Positions 23,442-34,417 of a stretch of DNA of 59,016 nucleotides are shown one piece after another. The stretch is taken from NCBI GenBank assembly GCA_964570855.1, contig CAZMZR010000010.1:1-59016 (forward strand). The letters run 5' to 3'. Positions within the stretch are counted from its first letter, which is position 1; each line of letters opens with the position of its first letter. Below the pieces are notes generated by a model. That model did no database searches. It saw nothing but the letters and a program-made list of their open reading frames with translations, and had not been told where the DNA came from. The DNA is from JAFGPS01 sp964570855. Lineage in GTDB: Bacteria > Planctomycetota > Phycisphaerae > Sedimentisphaerales > Anaerobacaceae. The translations under genes and the position numbers were made by a program.

Positions 23442-26099
23442 ATGGCAAAGGGTATAATAAATCGAGTGAATCGAAACAGGAAACAAAATATTGAGGAAAT
23501 TTCGGCGGACGTTCCGGCAGAGATATCGGCAGAGGCAGGGACTGTAGTCTCTGTGATAGCCGGCTTGGCAGCCGCCTGGATTGCTGCAGGTTCCACCGGT
23601 TTATTGGCATACCCCCTTCGACGGACTCTGACATTAGCAACTCTGGCTATCGTCATACTTACACAACGTTCATTCTCATGGCGAAATATTACAGGCCTTT
23701 TGATACTGCCGGCAACAATTGTGTTAGCCGTTTATATGATAATCCTGCCCCTGCCGGCCATCAATGTAATGGGTATCGCGCTCGTTATGGCGTCTCTTGC
23801 GTTATCATCCGTCGGACGGACAAAGAGGATGCTTCTTATCGCTTCTGTAGCTGTCACCGTCTTTGGTCTCTACCGGATGGCTTGTACAAGCATACCGTTA
23901 GTCTGGTCAATCTCCGACCTGCTGGGCTGTTTCCTTGGGAAAATCGGCAGCGTTATATCAAAGCAACCTGTTTATTCGGGAGCTACGTTTGCCGGTCTCG
24001 ACTTTCTTGTTCTTACGGGCGTACTATGGATTTTATGGCTTGCCTGTAGCCCTAAACCAAGGAAGATACGAGCAATCTACAGTTTTTCAGGGATTTTATG
24101 CGGGCACGTATGCTATCTTATTGTATTGTCCTTTGTACCGGAGATTCTTACATCAATACCAGAGTCCATCGGGCAAACAGGCTGGACATGGACGGCTTTT
24201 TTACATAAGGCTATTCCGTGGAATCTTCCTGTTTTAGCCTGTGCGATACATCTGATAGCGGCAGCTGCTATATTCAGGTGGTCTGATTGGTATCGGGACA
24301 ATTCCACAGAAAAAAGTTTCTCAAAAAGCTCCGGCAGGATTCAGTATATTCTATTACCAGCAATATTAATTCTGGCCGTCCTTGCACCTGTCGTGCTTGC
24401 ATTGTTCCCCGAAGAATTGTCCCTGCAGGGCAAAAAGATTGTTTTCTATGAAAAAGGATTTCTAAACTGGCTCAAACCGGAGCACGGCCAGTACGGCAGA
24501 CTTTCAAGTGGGATGTACGGAATGCTTCCTGTTTATATAGAAAGTCTGGGGGCAAGCAGTCTTATTTCGCCGGACCTATCTGATAACGATTTACGTGATG
24601 CCGATGCCCTGGTTCTGCTCTTTCCCGATGATCCCTGGGCCAATGGTCAATTGGAACGAATATGGGAATTCGTACGGAAAGGTGGTTCGCTTCTGGTTAT
24701 GTGCGAGCACACAACAAGAGACAATAATGACAGTAATCGTTTCAATGAGGTATTGAAACCGACCAACATACATGTTGAGTTCGATTCGGCTACCTATGCC
24801 GTCGGCGGCTGGTTACAGTCTTATGATGCAATAGCCCACCCGACAACGATGGGCGTTCCTGATGATCGTAATCAATTCGGTGTGGTCATCGGTGCTTCTC
24901 TCGAAACAGGCTGGCCCGCTCGTCCGATTCTGATAGGTCGATGGGGTTGGTCCGATATAGGAGACCGGGGAAGCAGCCGGGCCATGATGGGTAACGGCCA
25001 ATATGATTCGTCAGAGAAGCTCGGCGACTTGATTCTTGCTGCAGAGCAACCTTTAGGCAAGGGACGTGTTATAGCATTTGGCGACACATCAGGTTTGACA
25101 AATGGTATTAATGTCAATTCGTATGTTTTTACTTCTCGCCTGTTTGGCTATCTGGCCGGTGGTGTGAAAAATGCCCATCCTCTTTGGAGGCAGATTCTGG
25201 GCATTTCAGTCTGCATTATACTCACAGTGTTTCTGATTATATGCCCCGGACAATGGAAAGTTATTATAACGGTTTTATGCCTTTCGAGTTCGCTGATTAT
25301 TTGCAATAAAATCAGTCAAAATGCCGGTAAAATTCTGCCCGATGGCCGTTATAAAACACCAAATAACCTGGCCTACGTCGATTCATCCCACCTGGAAGCA
25401 TACAGCGCGGAATCCTGGCGTCCCGACGGCATCGGAGGGCTTATCCTTACTCTCATGCGAAACGGATATTTGGCCCATACTCTATCTGAGTTGACAGCCG
25501 AGAGTATTACCAAGGCCGATCTTCTCATATCAGTTGCACCTTCACGCCGCTTCTCGAACAAGGAGCGGGAAATAGTCAGGGACTTTGTGATTAACGGCGG
25601 GAATTTTATTATCATGGCAGGTTTGGACCATGCAGGCGGCAGCATTCCGCTACTTTCATCATTTGGATTTAAGATTGGTTCTGTCGAACCGGATTCACCC
25701 GAACCCGAAGCTATGGGGCACTTCAAATCTCCATACCTTAGTACCGGAGAACAACAGGTCCATGTACGATTTCATGCCGCATGGCCCATCTACTGTAACG
25801 ATCCGAATGCTCGTGTTATAGCATACGGTCAGAACGATTTGCCGGTGATTATTATGCGCCGTCTCGGAGCGGGAAAGGTCGTAGCTATCGGGGATACGTG
25901 TTTTGCAATGAACAGGAATCTGGAATGGGAAGGAGGAGAATTGTTCGAGGGGATGCGGGAAAACACCGATTTCTGGAGGTGGTTTATCACGCAACTTCGC
26001 GACGGACAAATGTGGGTCCCCCCTGCTCTTCAAACCCAACTCATATCCGAACCAAACACAACCGAATCGGAAACGACTAATCAGGAGGCAGCAAATTGA
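23442..26099 (+). CDS. Polytopic membrane protein with two GATase1/DUF4350-like domains (paralogue 1)
   Basis: 885 residues. The N-terminal 290 or so form about nine transmembrane segments; a further segment lies near 300-320 and a pair near 580-620. Between and after them are two soluble alpha/beta domains of the GATase-like (DUF4350/GldG-like) kind: LLFPDDPWANGQLERIWEFV with RKGGSLLVMCEHT, and later LLISVAPSRRFSNKEREIV with INGGNFIIMAGLD. GAGKVVAIGDTCF-type strands end each. The family is common in planctomycetes and Bacteroidetes as partners of surface export or ABC systems. The next gene is a clear paralogue. Exact function is unknown. Confidence 0.7.
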   Translation: MAKGIINRVNRNRKQNIEEISADVPAEISAEAGTVVSVIAGLAAAWIAAGSTGLLAYPLRRTLTLATLAIVILTQRSFSWRNITGLLILPATIVLAVYMIILPLPAINVMGIALVMASLALSSVGRTKRMLLIASVAVTVFGLYRMACTSIPLVWSISDLLGCFLGKIGSVISKQPVYSGATFAGLDFLVLTGVLWILWLACSPKPRKIRAIYSFSGILCGHVCYLIVLSFVPEILTSIPESIGQTGWTWTAFLHKAIPWNLPVLACAIHLIAAAAIFRWSDWYRDNSTEKSFSKSSGRIQYILLPAILILAVLAPVVLALFPEELSLQGKKIVFYEKGFLNWLKPEHGQYGRLSSGMYGMLPVYIESLGASSLISPDLSDNDLRDADALVLLFPDDPWANGQLERIWEFVRKGGSLLVMCEHTTRDNNDSNRFNEVLKPTNIHVEFDSATYAVGGWLQSYDAIAHPTTMGVPDDRNQFGVVIGASLETGWPARPILIGRWGWSDIGDRGSSRAMMGNGQYDSSEKLGDLILAAEQPLGKGRVIAFGDTSGLTNGINVNSYVFTSRLFGYLAGGVKNAHPLWRQILGISVCIILTVFLIICPGQWKVIITVLCLSSSLIICNKISQNAGKILPDGRYKTPNNLAYVDSSHLEAYSAESWRPDGIGGLILTLMRNGYLAHTLSELTAESITKADLLISVAPSRRFSNKEREIVRDFVINGGNFIIMAGLDHAGGSIPLLSSFGFKIGSVEPDSPEPEAMGHFKSPYLSTGEQQVHVRFHAAWPIYCNDPNARVIAYGQNDLPVIIMRRLGAGKVVAIGDTCFAMNRNLEWEGGELFEGMRENTDFWRWFITQLRDGQMWVPPALQTQLISEPNTTESETTNQEAAN

Positions 26100-28770
26100 A
26101 ACGGTCCTGGATTGGCCTGGCTTTATTGAGTGCATCATGGCTTTTCGGCCTGAGCTACTACCATCATGCCGCATGGCTAATCTGGGCTGNNNNNNNNNNN
26201 NNNNNNNNNNNNNNNNNNNNNNNNNNNNNNNNNNNNNNNNNNNNNNNNNNNNNNNNNNNNNNNNNNNNNNNNNNNNNNNNNNNNNNNNNTCATGGCTTTT
26301 CGGCCTGAGCTACTACCATCATGCCGCATGGCTAATCTGGGCTGTGCTTGTGGCGGCCGGAACGGGATTACTGATTGGAGTTAACATTCGCAGACCAACG
26401 GCATACGAATCGGTAGCGGCTGCCTTAATGTCACTGCCTGCAATTTACTTGGCGCCGTGGCCGTATCGAGCGGCAATACTTCTTATCTTTTCCGGTCTTG
26501 TGCTTTTTGCCATACCAGTTCCCAGGCGCTGGCCCTCAGTTCTTGCATCGGCGACGATAATTGCAGGTGTCGTCTTACTATCACAGGCAATAGCTATGCT
26601 CGGTTACGGGTATGTCACAGCAAGGTCACATGAATTGCTATGGCCTCTGCCTTATCTGCTTTATACCGTTTCAAAAATCTTAGGTATTCATTCGGCGTTG
26701 GACGGCACTGATCTTGCCTTATATTCTCCGAGAATTGTCCATCTTCTCGGGGCTACATGGGAGCTGCTGTTGGACCCTGTGACATTATGTTTTCTTATCG
26801 GCGGTATCGTAATGCTGTGTATATGCAAGCCTATACATGGATCCGAAGACAAGAGTAAGTTAAGTTTTGTCAAACGTATAGCGGTTTTGATTGTGCTGTT
26901 CGCCGCATGGCTGCCCTTTCGGGCGGCGATTCTGATATCGGTATTTTTACATCGGGCGCTACTTACTAAATATGATTCGGCATTAGCATTGGCCGGCCAG
27001 TTCTGGAACCCCTGGATACATCTGGTTTTATTACTGGGGCCGATTCTTTTAATCCTCCGATTCGTCCATACACCTTTGCCCGCCGGTCATCAGCTTATGG
27101 CATCGCAATCTAATGCGAGGTTTCCCAAGCGTCTTTGTGCAATTGTCTTGACATTTGCAGGCAGCTTCATGTTGACAGTCGGTATATTCCTGGATATGCC
27201 GGGGCAACGAAAACAGGGACGTGTTATGGTCGATGAATATCACTCGGATTGGGAACCGACTGACAGGCCGTTCGATAAAGACGATTATGGTCAGGATTCC
27301 GGGTACAATTATGCCTGCATTTATGACTATTGCTCCTGCTTCTATGAGATGTCCCGTCTTGATAAACCGATAGATGACGATGCTCTTGAATCCTGCGATG
27401 TCCTTATGGTTAAGGTCCCGACATCACGATATGCCCCGGATGAAATAGCAACGATAGAAAGATTCGTCAAACAGGGTGGCGGTCTGATGCTTGTCGGTGA
27501 GCACACGAATGTTTTCAATACAGGCACATTTATTAACGACATAGCGAAGGTTTTCGGTTTCAGCTTTCGTTACGATTGTCTGTTTGATATCGATGCGACT
27601 TTTTTCCAGATATACTCCCCGCCGCTGGTACCACACCCGATAATTCAGAATATGCCCACGATGAATTTTGCAGTTTCGTGCTCTGTCGATCCCGGAGCAA
27701 GTCCGGGCCGGGCGGTCATACGCTCGACGGGTTTGAAAAATCTGCCGGCGGATTATCACGCGAGCAATTTCTATCCCCAGGTCGAAGACCGGGCCGAGAT
27801 GCGGTACGGCGCTTTTGTGCAATTATGGACGGTCTATCATGGTTCAGGTCGAGTTGTCGCTTTTACCGACTCGACGATATTTTCCAATTTCGCTACTTTC
27901 GAACCGGGAAAAGTGGAATTGATGCTTGGTATGCTCGAATGGCTCAATCACAGTAATCGGCCTTTCAATCCGCAGCCATTGCTTATTCTTCTGGGGCTTT
28001 TATTCCTTGCTATCGCTCTGATTCTATCAATAAGCACAAGCAGTACCTTGGTGATTATAGTCGGTGCCGGGTTGCTCGGCTGGGCTACCGGGGTGGTAAG
28101 TACGCAACAAATCCATCAGTATTCCACGCCTCTCCCGCAGGCTAATCTACCGATGGTTCAAGTTGTAATTGATCGCACTGTGTGCGATGCACCCTTATCG
28201 AGAAGTGGATTTATATCCGGTGAAAAAAACGGATTCGGGATTTTTGAACGATGGATTTTGCGCCTCGGCTACTTTACCTCCCGCCAACAGGGCCGGGATG
28301 CATTAACAGGTGACTTAATCGTATTTACACATCCGAATCTAACCGTCAAAGACGAGTTCCGCGAAAAGCTGGTCGATTACGTTGCTTTGGGCGGTAAAGT
28401 GCTCATACTGGATTCACCGGAAAATACCGGCTCAACGGCCAACAGCCTCCTGTATCCATTCGGAGTCAGTGTAAACCACAGGACTCAGCTAAGCGGCCAA
28501 TTGAAACCGCCCCAAACCTGGCCTGTCATCAAAATCGACTCAGCTTGTGCTATCGAAGGAGGGGAACCTTTCATGTGGGTTGCTAACATGCCAATCGCAG
28601 TAAAGGTCAATCACGGCAAGGGAACCGTAACGGTCATCGGAATTGGCTCACGTTTTGCGGATGCATATATGGGTGTCACAGGTAATGTTATTCCCAACAA
28701 CGAATTAAGGCAGGTGTACGAATTGCAGTTCCGGATATTGGAATCTATCGTTTCTGATAAGCCGGAATGA
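26096..28770 (+). CDS. Polytopic membrane protein with GATase1/DUF4350-like domains (paralogue 2; spans scaffold gap)
   Basis: TTG 26096 overlaps the TGA of paralogue 1 (TTGA), with CAGGAGGC upstream. The 100-N gap (26190-26289) is flanked by the same 55 bp; removing gap and one copy gives one uninterrupted frame of about 839 residues. The protein has about eight N-terminal transmembrane segments, a soluble domain (VDEYHSDWEPTDRPF; SCDVLMVKVPTSRYAPDEI; VKQGGGLMLVGEHTNVF), two central transmembrane segments (about residue 600-650), and a second soluble domain (LVDYVALGGKVLILDSPEN, GTVTVIGIGSRFAD). It matches paralogue 1 domain by domain. They probably form a heteromer. Confidence 0.7.
26135..26344. 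other. Scaffold gap 1 with duplicated 55-bp flanks
   Basis: Bases 26135-26189 and 26290-26344 are identical, and 100 N lie between. Collapsing to a single copy keeps the reading frame of the surrounding gene. This is an assembly join, not a biological repeat. Confidence 0.9.
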
Positions 28771-28837
28771 ACTGGATAGTGACAATCGAAGAATCTAAAA
28801 ATCCGTCGAAGATAATCATCTTGTTCAAATAGTACAT

Positions 28838-31800
28838 TTACTCGACCTTCTTGTAAAATTCCGCTTCCTTGTCGGAAAGTTTGTTTTGTCGAATCATTGT
28901 GCGAATACGCTGCAAGTCAACATCTCTCGGCTGACCACCGGAAGAGGTGGAGATAACTGGTTGCTCAAAGTCAACCGAAACGACCTGCAAAAACCTGTTT
29001 ACCGAAAACACGGACAAAAATCCTGCTACTATCACAACCGCCGCCAACAGATAACGGTTTCGAAATGTTGCAGGCACATTATGAATATCAGGGGGATATT
29101 TTTCTGACGGGACTACTGGTACTTCAAATCTACATTTGTCACAATATAAACAGTCCATTTTGTCCGTCGAAGTAAGACCAAACTCACATCTGCCAAATCG
29201 TTTTTTAGGTATGTATTGCTTTAATATTGTTAGATTATTAAGCAGTGATAAAAAGGCCCCCGCAGGACACAAATACCGGCACCAAAAACGAGTGTAAACA
29301 ATCGAGCCGACCAAAGCTGCTATAACAATAAACAGTACCGCCGCATGTAGATGATAATTAGTAAAATGAAAGTTAAATATCGAAATCAGCGGGTCCCCTG
29401 CCAGAGTAGTTCTATTTCTCGATATAAAGAATACGGTAATTAACACGAGAAGGATTAAATACTTGAGAAATCTTGCCTTTTGCATTGTTTCAGTGGCCAG
29501 AGTTTTTTTTAATCTTCGAGGAATGAGGTAACCAAGTAATTCCTGCATTGCACCGAATGGGCAGATGTAACCGCAATAAATATTGCCGAATAATATAACC
29601 ATAAGCGGTACTCCGGCTACCAACAAAAACGCACCGGACAGGCCCGCTTTAGGTACATGCAATGACAATATAGTTGCAATTTGTTCGGAGGAATACTGAG
29701 CGTTTAACCAAACACCTCCAATAACAAGATTAAATATAAGCACAATCAATCTGCTTCTAAATCCTCCATAGTAGATTACAACCAGGGTCATAAAAAAAGC
29801 AGCTATCAGGTAAATGCCGGTTGTATCCGGCATATATGCGGCTAAGCCCTTTTGTTCCTGGCCCCGAGTCCCTATCGAAATGCCGAGGATTTGCCCGGCG
29901 AATCTTTTCCCCGATGTTTTCAAAGCAGAGAGTATAGCATCCGAGCTGACAGTTGCACCGGTTACCGTGTGAACATCAGTAAAGGGTTCGGGCTCAAAGA
30001 GCGAATACCGGCTCAAAGAGTCATACCATTTTGTCAGAAGCTCCAAATATGCAGGTGTTTCATTCGAGCTTATGATATGGAAATCAACCAACCTGCCGCT
30101 GGAATCTATATAAACAGCGAGGTTAATTTTTCCTCCAAAGCCGCGAATTTCAGGCGCCATATCTTCAGAACTAAAAATATATCCAGCCTGTGTGCCATCG
30201 TCTTGTAGTACTTCAAAGTAATTAACCGCCCTGCCGCTATCAGAAATTTCGGTCGATACTTCCACAAGTTTTAACTGCCCGGCCAGGGCCTGGGCAGCGT
30301 GCTCCGGCAGTGACGGCCTCAGATATGCACCGGCTTGTACGAGCAGGTTGGAGCAAATGACAATCGATGCCCCGATACCCAAAAGGATGTATCCAAGGCG
30401 GCGAAATTCCAAAACACCAACAATTGAGGGAATTTTTTCACCCTTGAAAATTTTCACCACAACAGGCGGTAAATTAGCCAGAAGAAGAACGACAAATAAT
30501 AACAGCGTTAATCTGGTCCCAAGCACGGGAACAAGTGCAAGGCTTGTCACTACCCCCCCCGCCGATGCTCCTATATGGTCGGCGGTTTCGAGCTTGCTGC
30601 CGGCCTGGCCCGGCTCAAATCCGGAATGGGCAAGCTGCCCGGCGGCAATCGGAAAATAACATCCGCTGCATAGACCACTGAGAAAAAAAGCCGCGGCGAA
30701 AAGCAAATGTGCCGGCTCCAAAAAGAAACCTTGAGTTTCTGCTGTTTGACTCGATTGCTCAGCCTGCCGCAGCGCAATTGCGGCAAGGATTAGAGTGTGA
30801 AAAAGTATTACTACAACTAATATAGAAGTATAATACCGAAAGTGTGATATAAGATTCGAGGACCGCCTTAAAAGATACGAAATTATAACCGCATCGATTG
30901 TCAATCCCACCATAAACAAAGATGAGACAATACCAATATGCAAATACAGCGAGCCGAAACGTGTTTGATATATATACATCAGAACAATTGCTACCCCGAT
31001 ACCAAGCCATCCGGCCGAGAAAACAAGAAACGAACTGTCAAAACTTGTTTCTCGATACTCGTTTTTCTGCCCTTGTCTTGTAAGCGGGAGGATATAAACA
31101 ACACGAAGAACAATAAAAATCAGAATAGGAACAAGAAAAACCAAAGGACCGGCCAGCGCGAGCAGTTTGATAAATCTGGCTATGGGCGCCCCGGACTGTT
31201 TCGCCGTAAGCAACAGACTATATAAATTTGTTAACGGTCTGGCGTCACGGTTAATCAGCAAGCTATCGGGCAAATCTGCAAGCGAGTAGGACTTCAGAGC
31301 TGAATCGGCGCGATCCGGTAAGTATATGGAAAGCAAAGCCTGCGGTGATAATATTTTATTTGCACCTTCTATCGTCGCAAAACGGTCGCGCAAAACTGCC
31401 GGATTGCCGGTAAGCTCATCGGAATCAGAAGCGATAAACCATGTATCGTCACCCGGTACCAGGACAAGCTGTGAATAAACTTGCTCAAGTGTTCGTTTCG
31501 TTGAGGCGCCGAGATTGATTAACTCGGTGCCCATGATGTTCTCCCCCCCTGCAACCCTGACAGCCAAAACACCATCCGGCCGTAACGCCTTCTTAACCAG
31601 TTGATAGAATTCAAGCGTATAATACCGGTTGAGAACGGAATTGGTGGCATCCGGCAGGTTGAGAATAACAATATCGAACGCCTGTTGTTCCCCGGCCAAA
31701 AAGTCACGAACATCGGAAGTAAGAAAGTCTAATCTCGGATCGGTCACTTTTAAATCGGCCGGTATAAATCCGTTAATCTTGCTCACATATTCATTATCAC

Positions 31801-32812
31801 AATGTGTCCAGGTTACCCCCTCAATCCGGGGCAATTCTAAAAGTTTTTTGCAAAGCCCTAATCCGGAACCAATAACCAGAGCTTTCTTGGTATTAGGTTT
31901 CTGAGACAGGCTAATGGCGGCTATTCGACCGGCGGAACTTTCATCGGGCAAAGCCTCGACTACACTACCTTCCCGTATTGCAATCCACTGGCCCTGGTAA
32001 ATACCATAGATATACTCTGCCTGGGCCGTTTGGAACGAGCCTACAAGTGCATTCTCAGGCAATAACTTCGTCCATTTAATCGCCCGCACATAATTCGACA
32101 ACAATCCATCTACCCTAAGTAAGAAACAAAGACAGATTGCAACAGGAACTAAAAAGGACAAGGCACATTTTATTCTTAGTGATAAAGCGTTTTTGTTCCG
32201 GGATATTTGCAGCGTGCGAATTGTTGCAAACTCCACGGCAAATACGGACAAGGACAGAATAAAAACAAGGATAAAAAAGACCTCAACCATGCTTGCGCCA
32301 AGTCCCAAAAGGACTGTAACTCCGAGTCCGCCGATAAAACTTCCTATCGCTTCAAGAATATACACATGTGAGACGGCGAAACTGCCGCTTTGATGATTAT
32401 CGTTCGAGGCAATCCATCGGCAGGCGGTAGGAAACAACATGCCGGTGATTAAACTGACCGGTGCATTGACCACTATTGACGAGAGGAGCATTGCCCAAAT
32501 TGACCAGAGTTCATAAGATTCGATACCTGCAATTTCCCTTGCCTGAATAATTAGTATCGCCTGAAGAATAAAAGCAGGTACATAAGCTAAGAATAAAAAT
32601 TCTATGTTCTTTAATAAAATCCGGGAATAAATTTTGGTTTTGTAAACAAAAAGCGCCCCCAAGCCGACCCACAGAAACCATGAACCGAAAAATATGCCGA
32701 CGCTTATATCGTTGCCCTCAAACGTGGTGATAAATTCACGGAAGAGCAGCGTCTGGGCGGCGATGGAAAACAGGCCGTAACTAAATATCAGCAAGCCCCG
32801 GGCGAATCTCAT
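28838..32812 (-). CDS. Giant membrane fusion: spermidine-synthase-like, FMN-binding and NapH-like polyferredoxin domains
   Basis: 1324 residues from ATG 32812, which overlaps the TGA of the Memo-AMMECR1 gene (ATGA). Residues 1-220 are a transmembrane module as in membrane-bound spermidine-synthase homologues; then a SAM-type Rossmann domain follows (ALVIGSGLGLCKKLLELP, HCDNEYVSKIN, DIVILNLPDATNS), then a second transmembrane module to about 840. Residues 870-970 form an FMN-binding domain with VTGATVSS, in which Thr954 is the expected covalent FMN site. The end has NapH/NosR-type helices with CGYICPFGA (Cys1080) and CRYLCPAGA (Cys1178) and a CLYCDKC motif. It could pass electrons across the membrane via FMN to the AmmeMemoRadiSam products. 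Substrate and direction are unknown. Confidence 0.82.
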   Translation of the reverse strand: MRFARGLLIFSYGLFSIAAQTLLFREFITTFEGNDISVGIFFGSWFLWVGLGALFVYKTKIYSRILLKNIEFLFLAYVPAFILQAILIIQAREIAGIESYELWSIWAMLLSSIVVNAPVSLITGMLFPTACRWIASNDNHQSGSFAVSHVYILEAIGSFIGGLGVTVLLGLGASMVEVFFILVFILSLSVFAVEFATIRTLQISRNKNALSLRIKCALSFLVPVAICLCFLLRVDGLLSNYVRAIKWTKLLPENALVGSFQTAQAEYIYGIYQGQWIAIREGSVVEALPDESSAGRIAAISLSQKPNTKKALVIGSGLGLCKKLLELPRIEGVTWTHCDNEYVSKINGFIPADLKVTDPRLDFLTSDVRDFLAGEQQAFDIVILNLPDATNSVLNRYYTLEFYQLVKKALRPDGVLAVRVAGGENIMGTELINLGASTKRTLEQVYSQLVLVPGDDTWFIASDSDELTGNPAVLRDRFATIEGANKILSPQALLSIYLPDRADSALKSYSLADLPDSLLINRDARPLTNLYSLLLTAKQSGAPIARFIKLLALAGPLVFLVPILIFIVLRVVYILPLTRQGQKNEYRETSFDSSFLVFSAGWLGIGVAIVLMYIYQTRFGSLYLHIGIVSSLFMVGLTIDAVIISYLLRRSSNLISHFRYYTSILVVVILFHTLILAAIALRQAEQSSQTAETQGFFLEPAHLLFAAAFFLSGLCSGCYFPIAAGQLAHSGFEPGQAGSKLETADHIGASAGGVVTSLALVPVLGTRLTLLLFVVLLLANLPPVVVKIFKGEKIPSIVGVLEFRRLGYILLGIGASIVICSNLLVQAGAYLRPSLPEHAAQALAGQLKLVEVSTEISDSGRAVNYFEVLQDDGTQAGYIFSSEDMAPEIRGFGGKINLAVYIDSSGRLVDFHIISSNETPAYLELLTKWYDSLSRYSLFEPEPFTDVHTVTGATVSSDAILSALKTSGKRFAGQILGISIGTRGQEQKGLAAYMPDTTGIYLIAAFFMTLVVIYYGGFRSRLIVLIFNLVIGGVWLNAQYSSEQIATILSLHVPKAGLSGAFLLVAGVPLMVILFGNIYCGYICPFGAMQELLGYLIPRRLKKTLATETMQKARFLKYLILLVLITVFFISRNRTTLAGDPLISIFNFHFTNYHLHAAVLFIVIAALVGSIVYTRFWCRYLCPAGAFLSLLNNLTILKQYIPKKRFGRCEFGLTSTDKMDCLYCDKCRFEVPVVPSEKYPPDIHNVPATFRNRYLLAAVVIVAGFLSVFSVNRFLQVVSVDFEQPVISTSSGGQPRDVDLQRIRTMIRQNKLSDKEAEFYKKVE

Positions 32813-34416
32813 CTGTCTTCCTCGCCAAAAACAACCGCCTGAAAGACCTGAAAGCTCGCACCTTCCTTCCATGCATCGGCGGGTAATCGCGCCTTTAGGG
32901 ACAGTTGTGTAAGCATCTGGCCGATATTCCATCCCTGTTCGGGAGCAACCTGAGGCAGAAAAACAGCCGAATGTCCGTCTTTGCGCAATATAACACCATC
33001 AACACCGATTCGTATTTCATCCGGAGAGGCTATTGATTGGGGGCTCGTCAGGGCGGAAATTTCTATCGTAATACTTTCGCATTCATCTTCTGTCACCGGC
33101 GGAAAACGCGTGTCGTTAAAGCAGGCGTTAATCGCATTTAGTATGACAGATTTGTACAAAGGCTGCTGCGGAAAGATATCACCGATACAACCTCTGAGCT
33201 GTGGATTTTTCTTGAGTGTAACAAACGCCGCACGGGGATATTTCATTGCATCACTAACGGAAACGCCAAGCTCGGATGCTTCCGGGATTCTGCGGATTTT
33301 CGTTACATACTCAATTGTCTTGCGGGCCAGAATTAAAAGTTGCTTTTTATCCTCATCGGTTAGTTCCATATTGTTCGCCTCCGGTTTAATTTCAGGAGAG
33401 TTTTCCAACGCCCCCGAAAAGGCAATGGACAGGTAACTGACGGAGTTGGAAAAGTCACCGGTCATCCGGCCAGAAGTTTCATATTGTACCAAATGTGCCT
33501 TTGATGATTCATTTAGCATTGAAAGAAGGATCGCTATCGGTACCGCACCACATATTGTCGCTCCCGTCTTATCCTTGTATTCCAGGAAACCTTTGGCATC
33601 CAGATTGGCAATATACTGATAAGCACCCATATCAATCTTCTTTATTTGTTCCGGGATATCTTCTGTAAATGGAACATAATCAAAACTACGGCCATAATGA
33701 ACAAAATCCGAGCTTGCAATGACAAGAGTTTCCTCGTCCACCAGGCTTCTTAAAATGGCGCCCGCCTTTTCAATCGTTTCCAGCGAACATTGACCGGCTA
33801 CAATCGGCACTAATTTGAAATCCTTCTGCTTGTATTGCAGCAAAGGTAATTCTATCTGGACACTATGCTCATATTGATGTGTCTGCGGAACGTTCTGAAA
33901 CATTGGATATTTCAGAAGCTTATTTATAAACTCCACATCCAGCGGTATCTGTCCTAACGGAGTTTCGTAATGCGTTGCTCTCGGCACACTGAGAATTTCC
34001 TCCATAGGGACACGGTGACTTGGACCAATAACGATGATCCGTTTATATTCTTTAGTAACGGTATTGAGACCCATTACAGCGGTTCGGCCGGACCATTGAT
34101 ATCCAGCATGTGGAAGAATCAATGCAATCACACCTTCTATCGGTTCGACCTGAGCTTTTGCGTAGAAGCTTTCGATTTGCTTGCTAAGAGCATTAGCATC
34201 GGCAGTGTACCACCCTACCTCGGCAAGTGATGAACGCAGTACAACCTTTGCAGGTTCGTTGGCTTCTTTCACCGGGACCTCCTTTGGCGTCTCGGTTGGT
34301 GCAGGAGTTTCCTTTTTACATGAACTAATAAAAAGTGGGATTGAAACACAAAAGAATATAAGCACCAATCGGCGGAGGATTTTTAACGTGTGTAATTTGC
34401 CTATTTGCTTTTTCAT
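32809..34416 (-). CDS. AmmeMemoRadiSam system lipoprotein: Memo (AmrB) fused to AMMECR1 (AmrA)
   Basis: 535 residues. A lipoprotein signal ends FISSC (Cys33), so the protein is anchored outside the cytoplasmic membrane. The Memo domain spans about 60-345 (LILPHAGYQWSGRTA, VIGPSHRVPMEE, EHSVQIELPLLQ, IASSDFVHYG), with His residues like the metal-site ligands of the LigB-like dioxygenase superfamily. The AMMECR1 domain spans about 360-530 (GCIGDIFPQQPL, NDTRFPPVTEDE, LPQVAPEQGW). ATG 34416 follows the previous TAA by one base. The two domains and a radical-SAM enzyme form the widely conserved AmmeMemoRadiSam triad, whose substrate is unknown. Confidence 0.88.
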   Translation of the reverse strand: MKKQIGKLHTLKILRRLVLIFFCVSIPLFISSCKKETPAPTETPKEVPVKEANEPAKVVLRSSLAEVGWYTADANALSKQIESFYAKAQVEPIEGVIALILPHAGYQWSGRTAVMGLNTVTKEYKRIIVIGPSHRVPMEEILSVPRATHYETPLGQIPLDVEFINKLLKYPMFQNVPQTHQYEHSVQIELPLLQYKQKDFKLVPIVAGQCSLETIEKAGAILRSLVDEETLVIASSDFVHYGRSFDYVPFTEDIPEQIKKIDMGAYQYIANLDAKGFLEYKDKTGATICGAVPIAILLSMLNESSKAHLVQYETSGRMTGDFSNSVSYLSIAFSGALENSPEIKPEANNMELTDEDKKQLLILARKTIEYVTKIRRIPEASELGVSVSDAMKYPRAAFVTLKKNPQLRGCIGDIFPQQPLYKSVILNAINACFNDTRFPPVTEDECESITIEISALTSPQSIASPDEIRIGVDGVILRKDGHSAVFLPQVAPEQGWNIGQMLTQLSLKARLPADAWKEGASFQVFQAVVFGEEDR

Positions 34417-34417
34417 A

